From Nitrososphaerales archaeon (GTDB taxonomy: Archaea; Thermoproteota; Nitrososphaeria; Nitrososphaerales; Gagatemarchaeaceae), in contig JAJTZB010000001.1 in assembly GCA_032906765.1 (NCBI GenBank), positions 124,001 to 188,000 of the forward strand: a stretch of 64,000 bases of DNA, written 5' to 3'. The notes under the pieces were generated by a model. The model was not told the origin of the DNA, made no database searches, and saw only the letters and a program-made list of their open reading frames with translations. Of this stretch, positions 26,901 through 32,744 are shown in pieces (the stretch's first letter is position 1; the number at the start of each line of letters is the position of its first letter). A program made the position numbers and the translations under genes.

Positions 26901-27298
26901 GAGAGTTGGCAGAGCTCAGACTTCACCATTACTGGGAGGTCGCCGATGTGCTGCCGAGTGGTGTCGCGCGGCAGCCCCTCCTCCTCTATCGTCATCTCGA
27001 GCAGGATTGGCGCCGAGTAAGTGAGGTTCCGAAGCCTCGCCTCCATCGGCAGGATGCTGCTAACGGACCCGTCTATCTCGACAACCCTGGGAGAGCCGAG
27101 GGTTATCCTACCGAACTTTATCTTGTAAGGGGTGCTGACTGTCTCGACTTCTATCTCTCCAATCTCGTCGATTATGTTCTGGAGCCCTTTTGAGAAAAAC
27201 TCGTTGTAACTGTTGAGGTGCTGCCTTGCCACTCCCTCCCTCTCAAGGAGGTCGCGGAGTATTATCCACGAGTTTGACCTTTGGACCTGCTTGCTCAA
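23942..27298 (-). CDS. rpoB: DNA-directed RNA polymerase subunit B, unsplit
   Basis: A 1118-residue second-largest subunit. The C-terminal half carries the FASRHGQKGVIG and MPYTAEGIVPDVIINPHAFP motifs around the active site, and the end has a zinc-ribbon-like CEKCG followed by YTCKIDGD. Only three Cys are visible there, the fourth ligand position being Asp. B is one gene, not split into B' and B'' as in many euryarchaea. It starts 3 bases after rpoH. It pairs with subunit A to form the cleft and catalytic centre. Confidence 0.97.
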   Translation of the reverse strand: MSKQVQRSNSWIILRDLLEREGVARQHLNSYNEFFSKGLQNIIDEIGEIEVETVSTPYKIKFGRITLGSPRVVEIDGSVSSILPMEARLRNLTYSAPILLEMTIEEEGLPRDTTRQHIGDLPVMVKSELCQLSDKTKEQLIEVGEDPNDPGGYFIINGAERVIVGLEDLSPNKILVDAEKVSGVNTYKSRVYSSVVGYRSKLELTLKQDGAINVKVPSCPVDLPFVIVMRALGIKSDRDIADSISPKPEIQDLLEVSFDKASEAPTDKDSLVYIGNRVAHGMLEEFRVKRAQSMLDWGLLPHLGKTDDRRYDKAMFMGEAVCKLLELRLGWIGADDKDHYGNKVIKFAGQMLADLFRTAFRNLVRDMKYQLERTGQKRGGNVVGAAIRTGIITDKLNNAIATGNWGRGKVGVTQLLDRTNYLSTLSHLRRVQSPLSRSQPNFEARDLHATHFGRICPSETPEGVNCGLVKNLALSATISVGVPSAEVEEKLWELGAKQIRDADQKLQLNGCRVFMDGRFLGYVDDGERLAKAFRKLRREGQINPSASVMYASSLNDKAYPRLYISISSGRVLRPLIVVENGRPLLNHDLIEKVGAGQLSWRDLVEQGVIELIDANEEENCLVAMEVDQIATKNTHVEVFPAAMFGIAASIIPYPEHNQSPRNTYESAMAKQSLGFSSPTYPISPHVRQHLLVSPQAPVVRTRTLDLLKIDERPLGQNCVVAVLSFEGYNIEDAIIMNRSSIERGLARSFFYRLYEGQAKQYLGGMRDTFEVPSAESNIRGYRGEKFYRLLEGDGIISGESLVSGGDVVIGRTSPPRFMEEYKEFEIKGPYRRDTSVAVRPSEAGVVDSVFMTENVEGGRMFKVRVRDMRIPEIGDKFASRHGQKGVIGLVVPQEDMPYTAEGIVPDVIINPHAFPSRMTVGQFIESIAGKAGALRGTSVDGSAFAGESIEELEKVLKGRSFEPTGREVMYDGKTGKKFAADIFVGVVYYQKLHHMVADKIHARARGQVQMLTKQPTEGRARGGGLRFGEMERDCLIAYGASMVLKDRLLDEADKTEIYVCEKCGLIAYYDAKQRKYTCKIDGDQAKISTVVVAYAFKLLLQEMMSLNIAPRLQLKDKV

Positions 27299-27301
27299 GT
27301 T

Positions 27302-27568
27302 CTATGCCTCCACCACGTACCTGTAGTATGTGCTGGTTCCGGCCGTCTCGCTTTTCCTGGTTATCCTGACGAAATCGCCCGGCTTTGCTCCTATCTCCTT
27401 TGCCACCGGGTCGGTGGCAAGAATGTAGGGAAACTGGCCCGGAGTCGCGCTGTTCCTAGCCACGACCTGTTCGGCCTCCTCCCTAGTCAGTAGTTCGTGC
27501 TTTGGAATCAGGAAGTGGGTGCTGATCTGGAACGGAGGGACTTCCTCTTCGACCTTCTTCCTCTTCAC
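27302..27568 (-). CDS. rpoH: DNA-directed RNA polymerase subunit H (RPB5-like)
   Basis: An 88-residue archaeal subunit H corresponding to the C-terminal domain of eukaryotic RPB5. ISTHFLIPKHELLTREEAEQ (residues 15-34) and the conserved ILATDPVAKEIGAKPGDFVRI segment (about 49-69) are diagnostic. The start is GTG at 27568; no better start is found upstream before a stop-free Arg/Lys-rich stretch. It is the first gene of the polymerase cluster, and the IS6-type element lies about 150 bases upstream of it. Confidence 0.93.
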   Translation of the reverse strand: MKRKKVEEEVPPFQISTHFLIPKHELLTREEAEQVVARNSATPGQFPYILATDPVAKEIGAKPGDFVRITRKSETAGTSTYYRYVVEA

Positions 27569-27712
27569 TGGCTTCCTTGCAGTTGTCTTTGTGGTCCTTG
27601 CCGGGGCTATGCCTCGGCACCTCCATTCATAACTAACCCTAGGGGACGAGAACAGTACAAGCGCAGGGCCCGACGTTTGCCGAGCAGGGTCGTGTATTTA
27701 CGCTTTTCCGAC

Positions 27713-27720
27713 GATGAAAG
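27713..27720. repeat. 8-bp target site duplication, left copy
   Basis: GATGAAAG immediately outside the left inverted repeat, identical to 29816-29823 outside the right one. Confidence 0.75.
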
Positions 27721-27733
27721 GGCTCTGTTGCGT

Positions 27734-28867
27734 TCATGGGTGTTGGGAGTCCTCCCTGTTGCGCCTCTGGTGCTGAGCGTTCTGGATAATCGTCTCCCAT
27801 TTGTTCTCGCCCTCGACTTTGATTCCCGCTCTCTCGGCGGGTGTCGCTCCGTTCAACCCTTCATGCGGTCTGATGAAGTTGTGGTAAATCTGGAGTCCCT
27901 TGATTATGGGCGTGTCTATTCGCTTCAGCCCACGCATGACTTTCTCTCTGTCTCGGAACTCCCCGTTGAGCCGTTCCATCTTGTTGTTGTGAACCATTCC
28001 TGACAGTCGGATTTCCTTAATGTGTGCCGTGTGAGGGAACTCGAAATGTGAAGCTATCCCATATGTTCTCAGCCCGTCTGTTATCAGCGTCTTGGGTTGC
28101 TTCCCTGCCGTCTCTTTCGCTTTTCGGAACAGTTGGGTTGCGTTTGTGTTCTCCTTGAAGTTGGACACCTGTTGAGCAATCCAGTAGCGGGTTTCATCGT
28201 CCATCATAGAGAACAGATACTTCATGTCTCCTTTCACCTTGACGAATACCTCGTCTGCCCTCCAAGTGTCCGAGACTTGCGGGGTGAAGTCCTTGAGATA
28301 TTCGTCCATCAGTCCCGTGTATTTCTGAATCCACCGATAGACCGTCGTATGATTGACGGTCACGCCTTGGAGCCTCAGAGACTTCTGCACGTTCCGAAGG
28401 CTCTCGCCTCCGAAATACATCTGCATCGCAAGCGTGATAACCTTCGGGTTCGACCTCATGCGCTCGAATCCGAAGTTCTTGGAGAACCGCTTACCGCATG
28501 ATAGGCACTCGAAGCGCTGAATGTTGCCTCCCCTGTTGTGGAGTAGGCCGTCCTTCTTGATGCGTTCGGAGCCACAGCTAAGGCACGACTGGTAGTCAAG
28601 AGGCACGACGCGCCTCGCGTTCTCTATTCGCCGACGAATCTGAAGCGAGAGTTCAACCGCGAACTGGTGCTTGCACTTCACGCCTCTGAAAGCAAAGTCG
28701 GGGCAGGAGCAAGACCAACCCGCCTCTGTCGAGACGACGACATACCACGCGTCCCCTGATTGAGACTTCACGTGATACTCGAACTGGCTGACCCTGACAA
28801 CGTTGGCCTCGACTTTGGCGATTGCGCTCCCCCGCGACTGTCTTGAATCAAAAACGGGAGTTGTCAT
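27734..28867 (-). CDS. IS6-family DDE transposase with SWIM zinc finger
   Basis: A 377-residue transposase. The N-terminal third has a SWIM-type zinc motif, CSCPDFAFRGVKCKH, then a zinc ribbon (CLSCGSERIKKDG and CLSCGKRF). The catalytic domain follows with DDE residues in WRADEVFVKVKG, in LITDGLRTY, and in NNKMERLNGEF. A helix-turn-helix-like segment (TVNHTTVYRWIQKY) lies before the catalytic core. Typical IS6 transposases are about 230 residues, so the SWIM and ribbon part is an N-terminal addition. I chose the ATG at 28867; the frame continues upstream but lacks family features. The stop lies 13 bases from the left end of the element. Confidence 0.88.
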   Translation of the reverse strand: MTTPVFDSRQSRGSAIAKVEANVVRVSQFEYHVKSQSGDAWYVVVSTEAGWSCSCPDFAFRGVKCKHQFAVELSLQIRRRIENARRVVPLDYQSCLSCGSERIKKDGLLHNRGGNIQRFECLSCGKRFSKNFGFERMRSNPKVITLAMQMYFGGESLRNVQKSLRLQGVTVNHTTVYRWIQKYTGLMDEYLKDFTPQVSDTWRADEVFVKVKGDMKYLFSMMDDETRYWIAQQVSNFKENTNATQLFRKAKETAGKQPKTLITDGLRTYGIASHFEFPHTAHIKEIRLSGMVHNNKMERLNGEFRDREKVMRGLKRIDTPIIKGLQIYHNFIRPHEGLNGATPAERAGIKVEGENKWETIIQNAQHQRRNREDSQHP

Positions 28868-28962
28868 CTGTCCATCAACTCCCAAGAGTTCTGGCGAGCC
28901 TCGGAATCGTCCTCTTCCTCGCCCATCTCCGCCCTGTCGATTTGCGCGGGTGTCATGTGTCC

Positions 28963-29012
28963 ATAGGTGTGTATTAGCACCTATATTAGCGTTGTCCCTA
29001 TTGACACCTATA
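28963..29012. promoter_or_regulatory. Repeated operator-like half-sites between transposase and RHH gene
   Basis: Three copies of one half-site: ATAGGTGT at 28963-28970 (inverted), GCACCTATA at 28977-28985, and GACACCTATA at 29003-29012. The first two form an inverted repeat; the third is directly repeated next to the TATA box at 29020-29028. They are probably binding sites for the adjacent ribbon-helix-helix protein, controlling both divergent transcripts (inference). Confidence 0.5.
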
Positions 29013-29019
29013 CACACAT

Positions 29020-29028
29020 AGTTAAATA
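29020..29028 (+). promoter_or_regulatory. TATA box of the RHH gene
   Basis: AGTTAAATA followed by CC lies about 28 bases before the ATG at 29053, predicting a leader of only a few bases. Confidence 0.5.
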
Positions 29029-29052
29029 CCGAGGCCGACAAGGGGAGAGCCG

Positions 29053-29187
29053 ATGCAGAAGCGATATAATGTCGCCATGACAGAGGAGATGGAGAAGAGG
29101 CTGGAGATAGAGCGGAAGAAAAGGGCTCTTGACTCGATACCTGAGACCGTTCGATACATCTTGAGCGAGTATCTCGCGAAGTCATAG
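29053..29187 (+). CDS. Ribbon-helix-helix (CopG-like) DNA-binding protein, 44 residues
   Basis: The 44-residue product opens with MQKRYNVAMTEEMEKRLE (beta ribbon then helix) and ends with SIPETVRYILSEYLAKS, the helix-turn-helix pattern of Arc/CopG proteins. The small size and charge distribution fit the family. It lies inside the IS6-type element, divergent from the transposase, with repeated half-sites and a TATA box upstream, so it is a likely repressor of itself and possibly of transposition. I found it by reading the region; it is short but the pattern is clear. Confidence 0.65.
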   Translation: MQKRYNVAMTEEMEKRLEIERKKRALDSIPETVRYILSEYLAKS

Positions 29188-29304
29188 TCTTATCCCGACG
29201 ATTGTAAGCATCAGCAGTATCGTCACCAAAATGATAATTATCACGCCTACGTAGCCGAGCGCGTTGACGACCCTAATCCAAAGGGGAGTGCCTTTCAATC
29301 TCAA
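29182..29304 (-). CDS. Possible 40-residue membrane micro-protein
   Basis: A TTG at 29304 opens 40 codons to a TGA at 29182. Residues 15-38 are almost entirely Ile/Leu/Val (GVIIIILVTILLMLTIVG), preceded by a polar amphipathic start (MRLKGTPLWIRVVNALG). It overlaps the end of the RHH gene by six bases and is divergent from the next membrane gene. Hydrophobicity alone supports it, so it could be chance. Confidence 0.35.
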   Translation of the reverse strand: MRLKGTPLWIRVVNALGYVGVIIIILVTILLMLTIVGIRL

Positions 29305-29315
29305 AACCCCAAAGT

Positions 29316-29687
29316 GTGGCTGAAAGGGACGAAGTCAAACTCTTGATTGCCGTGGGAGTAGCTGCGAGCATCGTGGCATACTACACTCTTAGAAGTTCTG
29401 CGTCCCTTCCCTTTCCGCTCAAGATTCCTTCCCCTGACCCTTTGGGAATCGACCAAGACATCAACTTCACTCTCGGGGGGTTGATTCTCATTTTCTCTGC
29501 TTATGTCAGCGTCTTGGCCTTCGCCTATTCTTGGGATTTCTTCATCCCGTTGACTGAGAACCACCTCAAGTTCCGAGATTTTGAGAGCGCGGTGAGGAGC
29601 GTTGCGAACGCCGAATTCTTGGTTGCCGTAGGTGTGCTGATAGTCCTCTACATCGAGGTTCTCTTTCGGATTGTTGAACCCGCGTAG
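29316..29687 (+). CDS. Membrane protein of the IS6-type element, unknown
   Basis: A 123-residue protein with three predicted membrane segments: about 8-24 (KLLIAVGVAASIVAYYTL), 52-75 (LGGLILIFSAYVSVLAFAYS) and 102-120 (FLVAVGVLIVLYIEVLF), with a Pro-rich loop between the first two. Not recognised. The start is GTG. It is the last gene before the right end of the element and is transcribed away from the transposase, so it is passenger cargo. It may be connected with the RHH gene or the micro-protein; no toxin or pump signature is visible. Confidence 0.6.
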   Translation: MAERDEVKLLIAVGVAASIVAYYTLRSSASLPFPLKIPSPDPLGIDQDINFTLGGLILIFSAYVSVLAFAYSWDFFIPLTENHLKFRDFESAVRSVANAEFLVAVGVLIVLYIEVLFRIVEPA

Positions 29688-29815
29688 ACAATTACCGAGC
29701 CGAGTCCCGACGCTTGACAGGCAGAGGATTGCGGAGCGAGTCCCGAGGGTTTGACTGAGCCTGACTGTTGCACGACTGGTGCCGAAGGACTGGCCTGAGT
29801 TAACGCAACAGAACC

Positions 29816-29823
29816 GATGAAAG
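29816..29823. repeat. 8-bp target site duplication, right copy
   Basis: GATGAAAG immediately outside the right inverted repeat. It is directly followed by the end of an older related element starting GGTTCTGTTGAATC. Confidence 0.75.
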
Positions 29824-29900
29824 GGTTCTGTTGAATCTATGGGTGATTTTCGCTCCATGTTGCGTTGCGGGTGATGGCGAGGGTCTTTCGGATTGATGAG
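29824..29900 (-). pseudogene. Remnant of an older IS6-type element (left end and transposase tail)
   Basis: GGTTCTGTTGAATCTATGGGTG at 29824 is a diverged copy of the left end at 27721, and roughly 70 bases of lower similarity follow. Read on the minus strand they give HHPQRNMERKSP, similar to the RRNREDSQHP end of the intact transposase. The rest of the element is missing. It abuts the right target duplication of the intact element. Confidence 0.5.
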
Positions 29901-29929
29901 AAGCGACCGACCATGAGCCCTATGGAAGG

Positions 29930-29957
29930 GATATAACAATGAACCCCTCGCGCGGGG
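29930..29957 (+). promoter_or_regulatory. TATA box and GC-rich inverted repeat before the peptidase gene
   Basis: GATATAAC at 29930-29937 lies about 28 bases before the TTG at 29962. CCCCTCGCGCGGGG at 29944-29957 is a near-perfect inverted repeat over the predicted transcription start, where a repressor could bind. Confidence 0.45.
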
Positions 29958-29961
29958 TAAA

Positions 29962-30486
29962 TTGCCTGACATCGATGTCCCCCTTGTCAGTCAGGGAGAC
30001 GATGATGTTGGTTGTGTTCCTGCATGTGTCAAGATGGTCATCGAGTTTTACTCGGCGATATACCCAGACTTGCCGAATCCCCACATGGATGCACTTAAGA
30101 AGGCGATGGGCTATGACGACAGCGGAACATCGTTGGATGGCGTGACTGGGGTGAACCGAATCCTCGTGGGAGGGGCTCATCGGCTCGAATTTGACTGGAG
30201 GGATTTTGCCGTGTTCGACGACATCAAGGGAGAGCTTGAAGGTGGAAGACCTGTGATTGCGTGGATGAAGCCCAATCGTGCATTGGAACTCAGCCATTCA
30301 GTCGTTATCAAGGCGACAACGGATGATGACTTGAGGGTTAAGGTGAACGACCCTGAGCCTGATGACCCTAAGAGTGAATACACCACGAGCGAGTTCATGA
30401 AGCAGTGGGAGAACTCCGACAGAATCCTTATCCGAGCCAAAGTCACCGAGAGACCTCAGCAGAGGGAACTGGGGGATTACGCATGA
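29962..30486 (+). CDS. C39-like papain-fold cysteine peptidase
   Basis: A 174-residue protein resembling the Peptidase_C39_2 group. The opening IDVPLVSQGDDDVGCVPACV has the catalytic Cys at about residue 18 (the DCGPA-like position), the His lies in ELSHSVVI (H112), and an Asn/Asp follows in KVNDPEP (129-130). The pattern VPLxxQ...C...H...D is the family hallmark. No export signal is visible, so it acts in the cytoplasm. Function is unknown: C39 enzymes cleave double-glycine leaders, but no such peptide or transporter is nearby. It forms a two-gene operon with the following gene (ATGA overlap) inside the mobile island. The TTG start is leaderless by promoter spacing. Confidence 0.62.
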   Translation: MPDIDVPLVSQGDDDVGCVPACVKMVIEFYSAIYPDLPNPHMDALKKAMGYDDSGTSLDGVTGVNRILVGGAHRLEFDWRDFAVFDDIKGELEGGRPVIAWMKPNRALELSHSVVIKATTDDDLRVKVNDPEPDDPKSEYTTSEFMKQWENSDRILIRAKVTERPQQRELGDYA

Positions 30487-31415
30487 TGAGCGAACCTGTG
30501 CGGAAGATTAGGAGATATGTCGATAGGAACTATGGCGACACGATTACCGTAGCTGACCCCCTCTACTATGCAAACCAAAAGTTCTGGGTCGCCGAACTGA
30601 AGTCAGACTATCCACGCAGAATCCGTGATGACAAGAATAACCAATCATTCGTCAAGTTCCTGACGCTGAGAGACTTGGGCGAGATAAGGCTGACCGACGA
30701 CAACCGCATCGAAGCGACCCCCAGAGAGGAATTGGTTGAGCGATTGCGGTCTCGTCTTGAGCAGTGGCGCGAGACGGCACAACAAATCATCCTTTCCACA
30801 TCATCAGAAGAACTGGCTCCACTTGGCGCGTTCAAGGACTCCATTAACCCAATCGTACTCGTAATCAGGTGGCTGGCTAAGAAGGGGAAGCATGAGATTA
30901 CGAATGAGCAGTTAACAAAGGAACCAGACCCTAGGAAGATGCTTAGGTGGATCAACTTCCTTGTGGACATCAAACTCCTTCAGCGGTCAGACAGAGGATT
31001 CACCTATTCCAATCTTTTCACCGAAATGGAAAAGGAGACCGCAGGAGAGGGAACGGAGCATTTCGTAAATCATGTGGTCGCATACATAATGAAAGACTAC
31101 TACCACATGATTCGGCAGGTCTTCAGAGTGTCCAGATTCGAGACATACCTGCACATGGCGACTTGTTACTACGCGCCATCAATCCAAGCGGAGCGCATGC
31201 TCTACAGGAACGAAGACTCCCTTCTGAGGTTGTATCACAAGTGGTATAGCAAGAGTTTCTCAGACTTACGCCTGTCATCGATTCTCGACGAATTGGAGCA
31301 TCAGAAGATTATGACGTGGGTCGATGACTATTGGTATGGCTCGTCTGAAATCTGGAGCAGAATCCAGCCCCTCATCTCAACAATCCCGCAAGTGGTCGAA
31401 CGACGCAAGGGTTAG
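30483..31415 (+). CDS. Unknown helical protein, partner of the peptidase
   Basis: A 310-residue protein I do not recognise. The first ~65 residues look mixed alpha/beta and basic (KIRRYVDRNYGD, KFLTLRDLGEIRL). Residues about 155-190 (WINFLVDIKLLQRSDRGFTY) resemble a winged helix with a beta wing. The C-terminal half is helical and rich in Tyr/Arg. No membrane segment, no enzyme motif. The start is the ATG at 30483, overlapping the peptidase stop, so translation is coupled and the two products may interact. Its 3' end overlaps a truncated transposase on the opposite strand by 39 bases, so the C-terminus may have been altered by insertion. Confidence 0.55.
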   Translation: MMSEPVRKIRRYVDRNYGDTITVADPLYYANQKFWVAELKSDYPRRIRDDKNNQSFVKFLTLRDLGEIRLTDDNRIEATPREELVERLRSRLEQWRETAQQIILSTSSEELAPLGAFKDSINPIVLVIRWLAKKGKHEITNEQLTKEPDPRKMLRWINFLVDIKLLQRSDRGFTYSNLFTEMEKETAGEGTEHFVNHVVAYIMKDYYHMIRQVFRVSRFETYLHMATCYYAPSIQAERMLYRNEDSLLRLYHKWYSKSFSDLRLSSILDELEHQKIMTWVDDYWYGSSEIWSRIQPLISTIPQVVERRKG

Positions 31416-31685
31416 CTGTCGGAACCACCTGAAGCTTGGTCTTTTTTCGATAGCCCTCTTGAGCAATTCCATCCACTTGTTTTCTCCCTCGATATCGATT
31501 CCCGCAACCTCTGCGGGGGTCTGTCCCTCAAGTGCGATGTGTGGCTTCACGAAGTTATAGTGAATCCTTTGGCCTTCCGCTATGGGAGTCTTCATTGACT
31601 TCCACCCACGCTGAACCTTGACGCGCTCTCTAAGCGTCCCGTTCAACCTCTCGATTCGGTTGTTGTTTGCATGTGGCTTCCCCAC
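31377..31685 (-). pseudogene. Truncated IS6-type transposase (C-terminal fragment)
   Basis: A 102-codon fragment that aligns with the end of the intact transposase: NRIERLNGTLRERVKVQRG corresponds to NKMERLNGEFRDREKVMRG, and HYNFVKPHIALEGQTPAE to HNFIRPHEGLNGATPAE. It contains the final catalytic Glu but no first two Asp, no zinc motifs and no start upstream, so it cannot work. Sequence upstream (31686-31800) shows no further transposase similarity that I can detect. It marks a second, older insertion and bounds the island next to ilvE. Confidence 0.8.
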
Positions 31686-31800
31686 CCCTGCCCTTGCGAT
31701 ATGCTCAGGCTTCGCTCCGCAGACAGAATCCTTCCGCGAAGGAACCGAGACGTTGCAATCTCTTTCCTGCGGAATCCTCGCAATATGACGAAACGAAGTT

Positions 31801-32706
31801 CTAGAGGTTGACAGACTCGGCCTCGTAAATCGCGGTACCTTCCTCCGGTCTCCTCACAATCCGGCTGAATTCCTGCAGCAGCTTCCTTGTCACGGGCCCG
31901 GCAGTCCCAGTCCCTATCTTGACCCCGTTGATTGAGCCCGCGGCAACTACCTCTGCCTTCGTCCCGACGAGGAACACCTCGTCAGCAGTGAGGAGGTCGA
32001 AGGGTGTGATGTCTCTCTCGGAGACCTCGATTCCGAGGTCCGAGCAGAGCCTGATGATTCTGGCCCTCGTAATCCCGTGGAGTATCCCGGCTGCCGATGA
32101 GGGTGTAGAGACCCTGTTGTCCTTGACGAGGAACACGTTCGTTGCGCTCGCCTCCGACACAAACCCCCTGTGGTCCAGCATGATCGCGTCATCCGCGGCC
32201 ACCCTGCTCGCTTCCATCTTCGCGAGGATGCTGTTCAGGTAGTTCAAGGACTTGATTTCGTGAGAAGTGGCGTCGACTGAGTCCCGCCTCACTGACGAGA
32301 TCGCAAGTTTGAACACGCGTGGCTCCTTCGGCCCAAGAATGCTCTGCACCGGCTCCGCTATCACGAAGACAGTGGGCGTCCTGCAAGTCGCGGGGTCGAC
32401 GCTCAGGTCACCAGTTCCTCTGGTCAACACCACCCTGATGTAAGCGTCGCGAAGTTGGTTCTTCCTAAGGGTCTCGAGGATAACCTCGCCCATCTCGTGT
32501 TGAGTGAGAGGCACTTCCAGACGGATCACCTTCGCAGACTCGTAGAGCCTCCTGACGTGGTCGTCGAGGCGGAAGACGCTTCCGTTATAGGCCCTGATGC
32601 CCTCAAAGACACCGTCGCCGTAGAGAAGTCCATGGTCAAACACGGACACGGTCGCCTTCGACTTCGCCATGAATTCTCCGTCTACGTACACGAGTGGTTC
32701 CTGCAT
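31801..32706 (-). CDS. ilvE: Branched-chain amino acid aminotransferase
   Basis: A 301-residue class IV PLP aminotransferase that converts Leu, Ile and Val to 2-oxoacids and back. The opening VYVDGEFMAKSKATVSVFDHGLLYGDGVFEG is diagnostic, the PLP Lys lies in HEIKSLNYLN (near residue 159), and the EASATNVFLVKD and GITR segments complete the cofactor site. Length is typical. It could supply branched-chain 2-oxoacids to the OFORs further along the window (inference). It stands alone; the gap to aconitase is 38 bases, with both on the minus strand. Confidence 0.94.
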   Translation of the reverse strand: MQEPLVYVDGEFMAKSKATVSVFDHGLLYGDGVFEGIRAYNGSVFRLDDHVRRLYESAKVIRLEVPLTQHEMGEVILETLRKNQLRDAYIRVVLTRGTGDLSVDPATCRTPTVFVIAEPVQSILGPKEPRVFKLAISSVRRDSVDATSHEIKSLNYLNSILAKMEASRVAADDAIMLDHRGFVSEASATNVFLVKDNRVSTPSSAAGILHGITRARIIRLCSDLGIEVSERDITPFDLLTADEVFLVGTKAEVVAAGSINGVKIGTGTAGPVTRKLLQEFSRIVRRPEEGTAIYEAESVNL

Positions 32707-32744
32707 CGGCGTGCGGCCTCACGGAGCTTGATAAAACAGTTACG

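Larger units (their letters stand above)
27721..29815 (-). mobile_element. IS6-type insertion element with passenger genes, 2,095 bp
   Basis: The left end is GGCTCTGTTGCGTT at 27721 and the right end is AACGCAACAGAACC at 29802-29815, inverted repeats matching at 13 of 14 positions and typical of the IS6/IS26 family (GGNNCTGTTGCAA-like). A perfect 8-bp duplication, GATGAAAG, flanks both ends (27713-27720 and 29816-29823), the expected target duplication. IS6 elements are normally 0.7-0.9 kb. This one also carries a ribbon-helix-helix regulator, a possible micro-protein and a membrane protein after the transposase, so it is more than twice the usual size. Intact ends and duplication imply recent insertion, upstream of the polymerase operon. 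Confidence 0.82.

Noticed and set aside
25946-27193. 415-codon plus-strand frame antisense to rpoB
   Set aside because: Mirror frame of rpoB in high-GC DNA; composition is biased and no domain is seen.
28960-29030. Repeated CACCTATA units considered as a CRISPR array
   Set aside because: Units are only 8-10 bases with irregular spacing and mixed orientation; no cas gene is present. No CRISPR array was seen anywhere in the window.
29301-29972. 223-codon minus-strand frame running from the IS6-type element into the older remnant
   Set aside because: It crosses the element boundary and lies opposite the membrane gene; only the short transposase-tail remnant in it (near 29830-29900) is meaningful.
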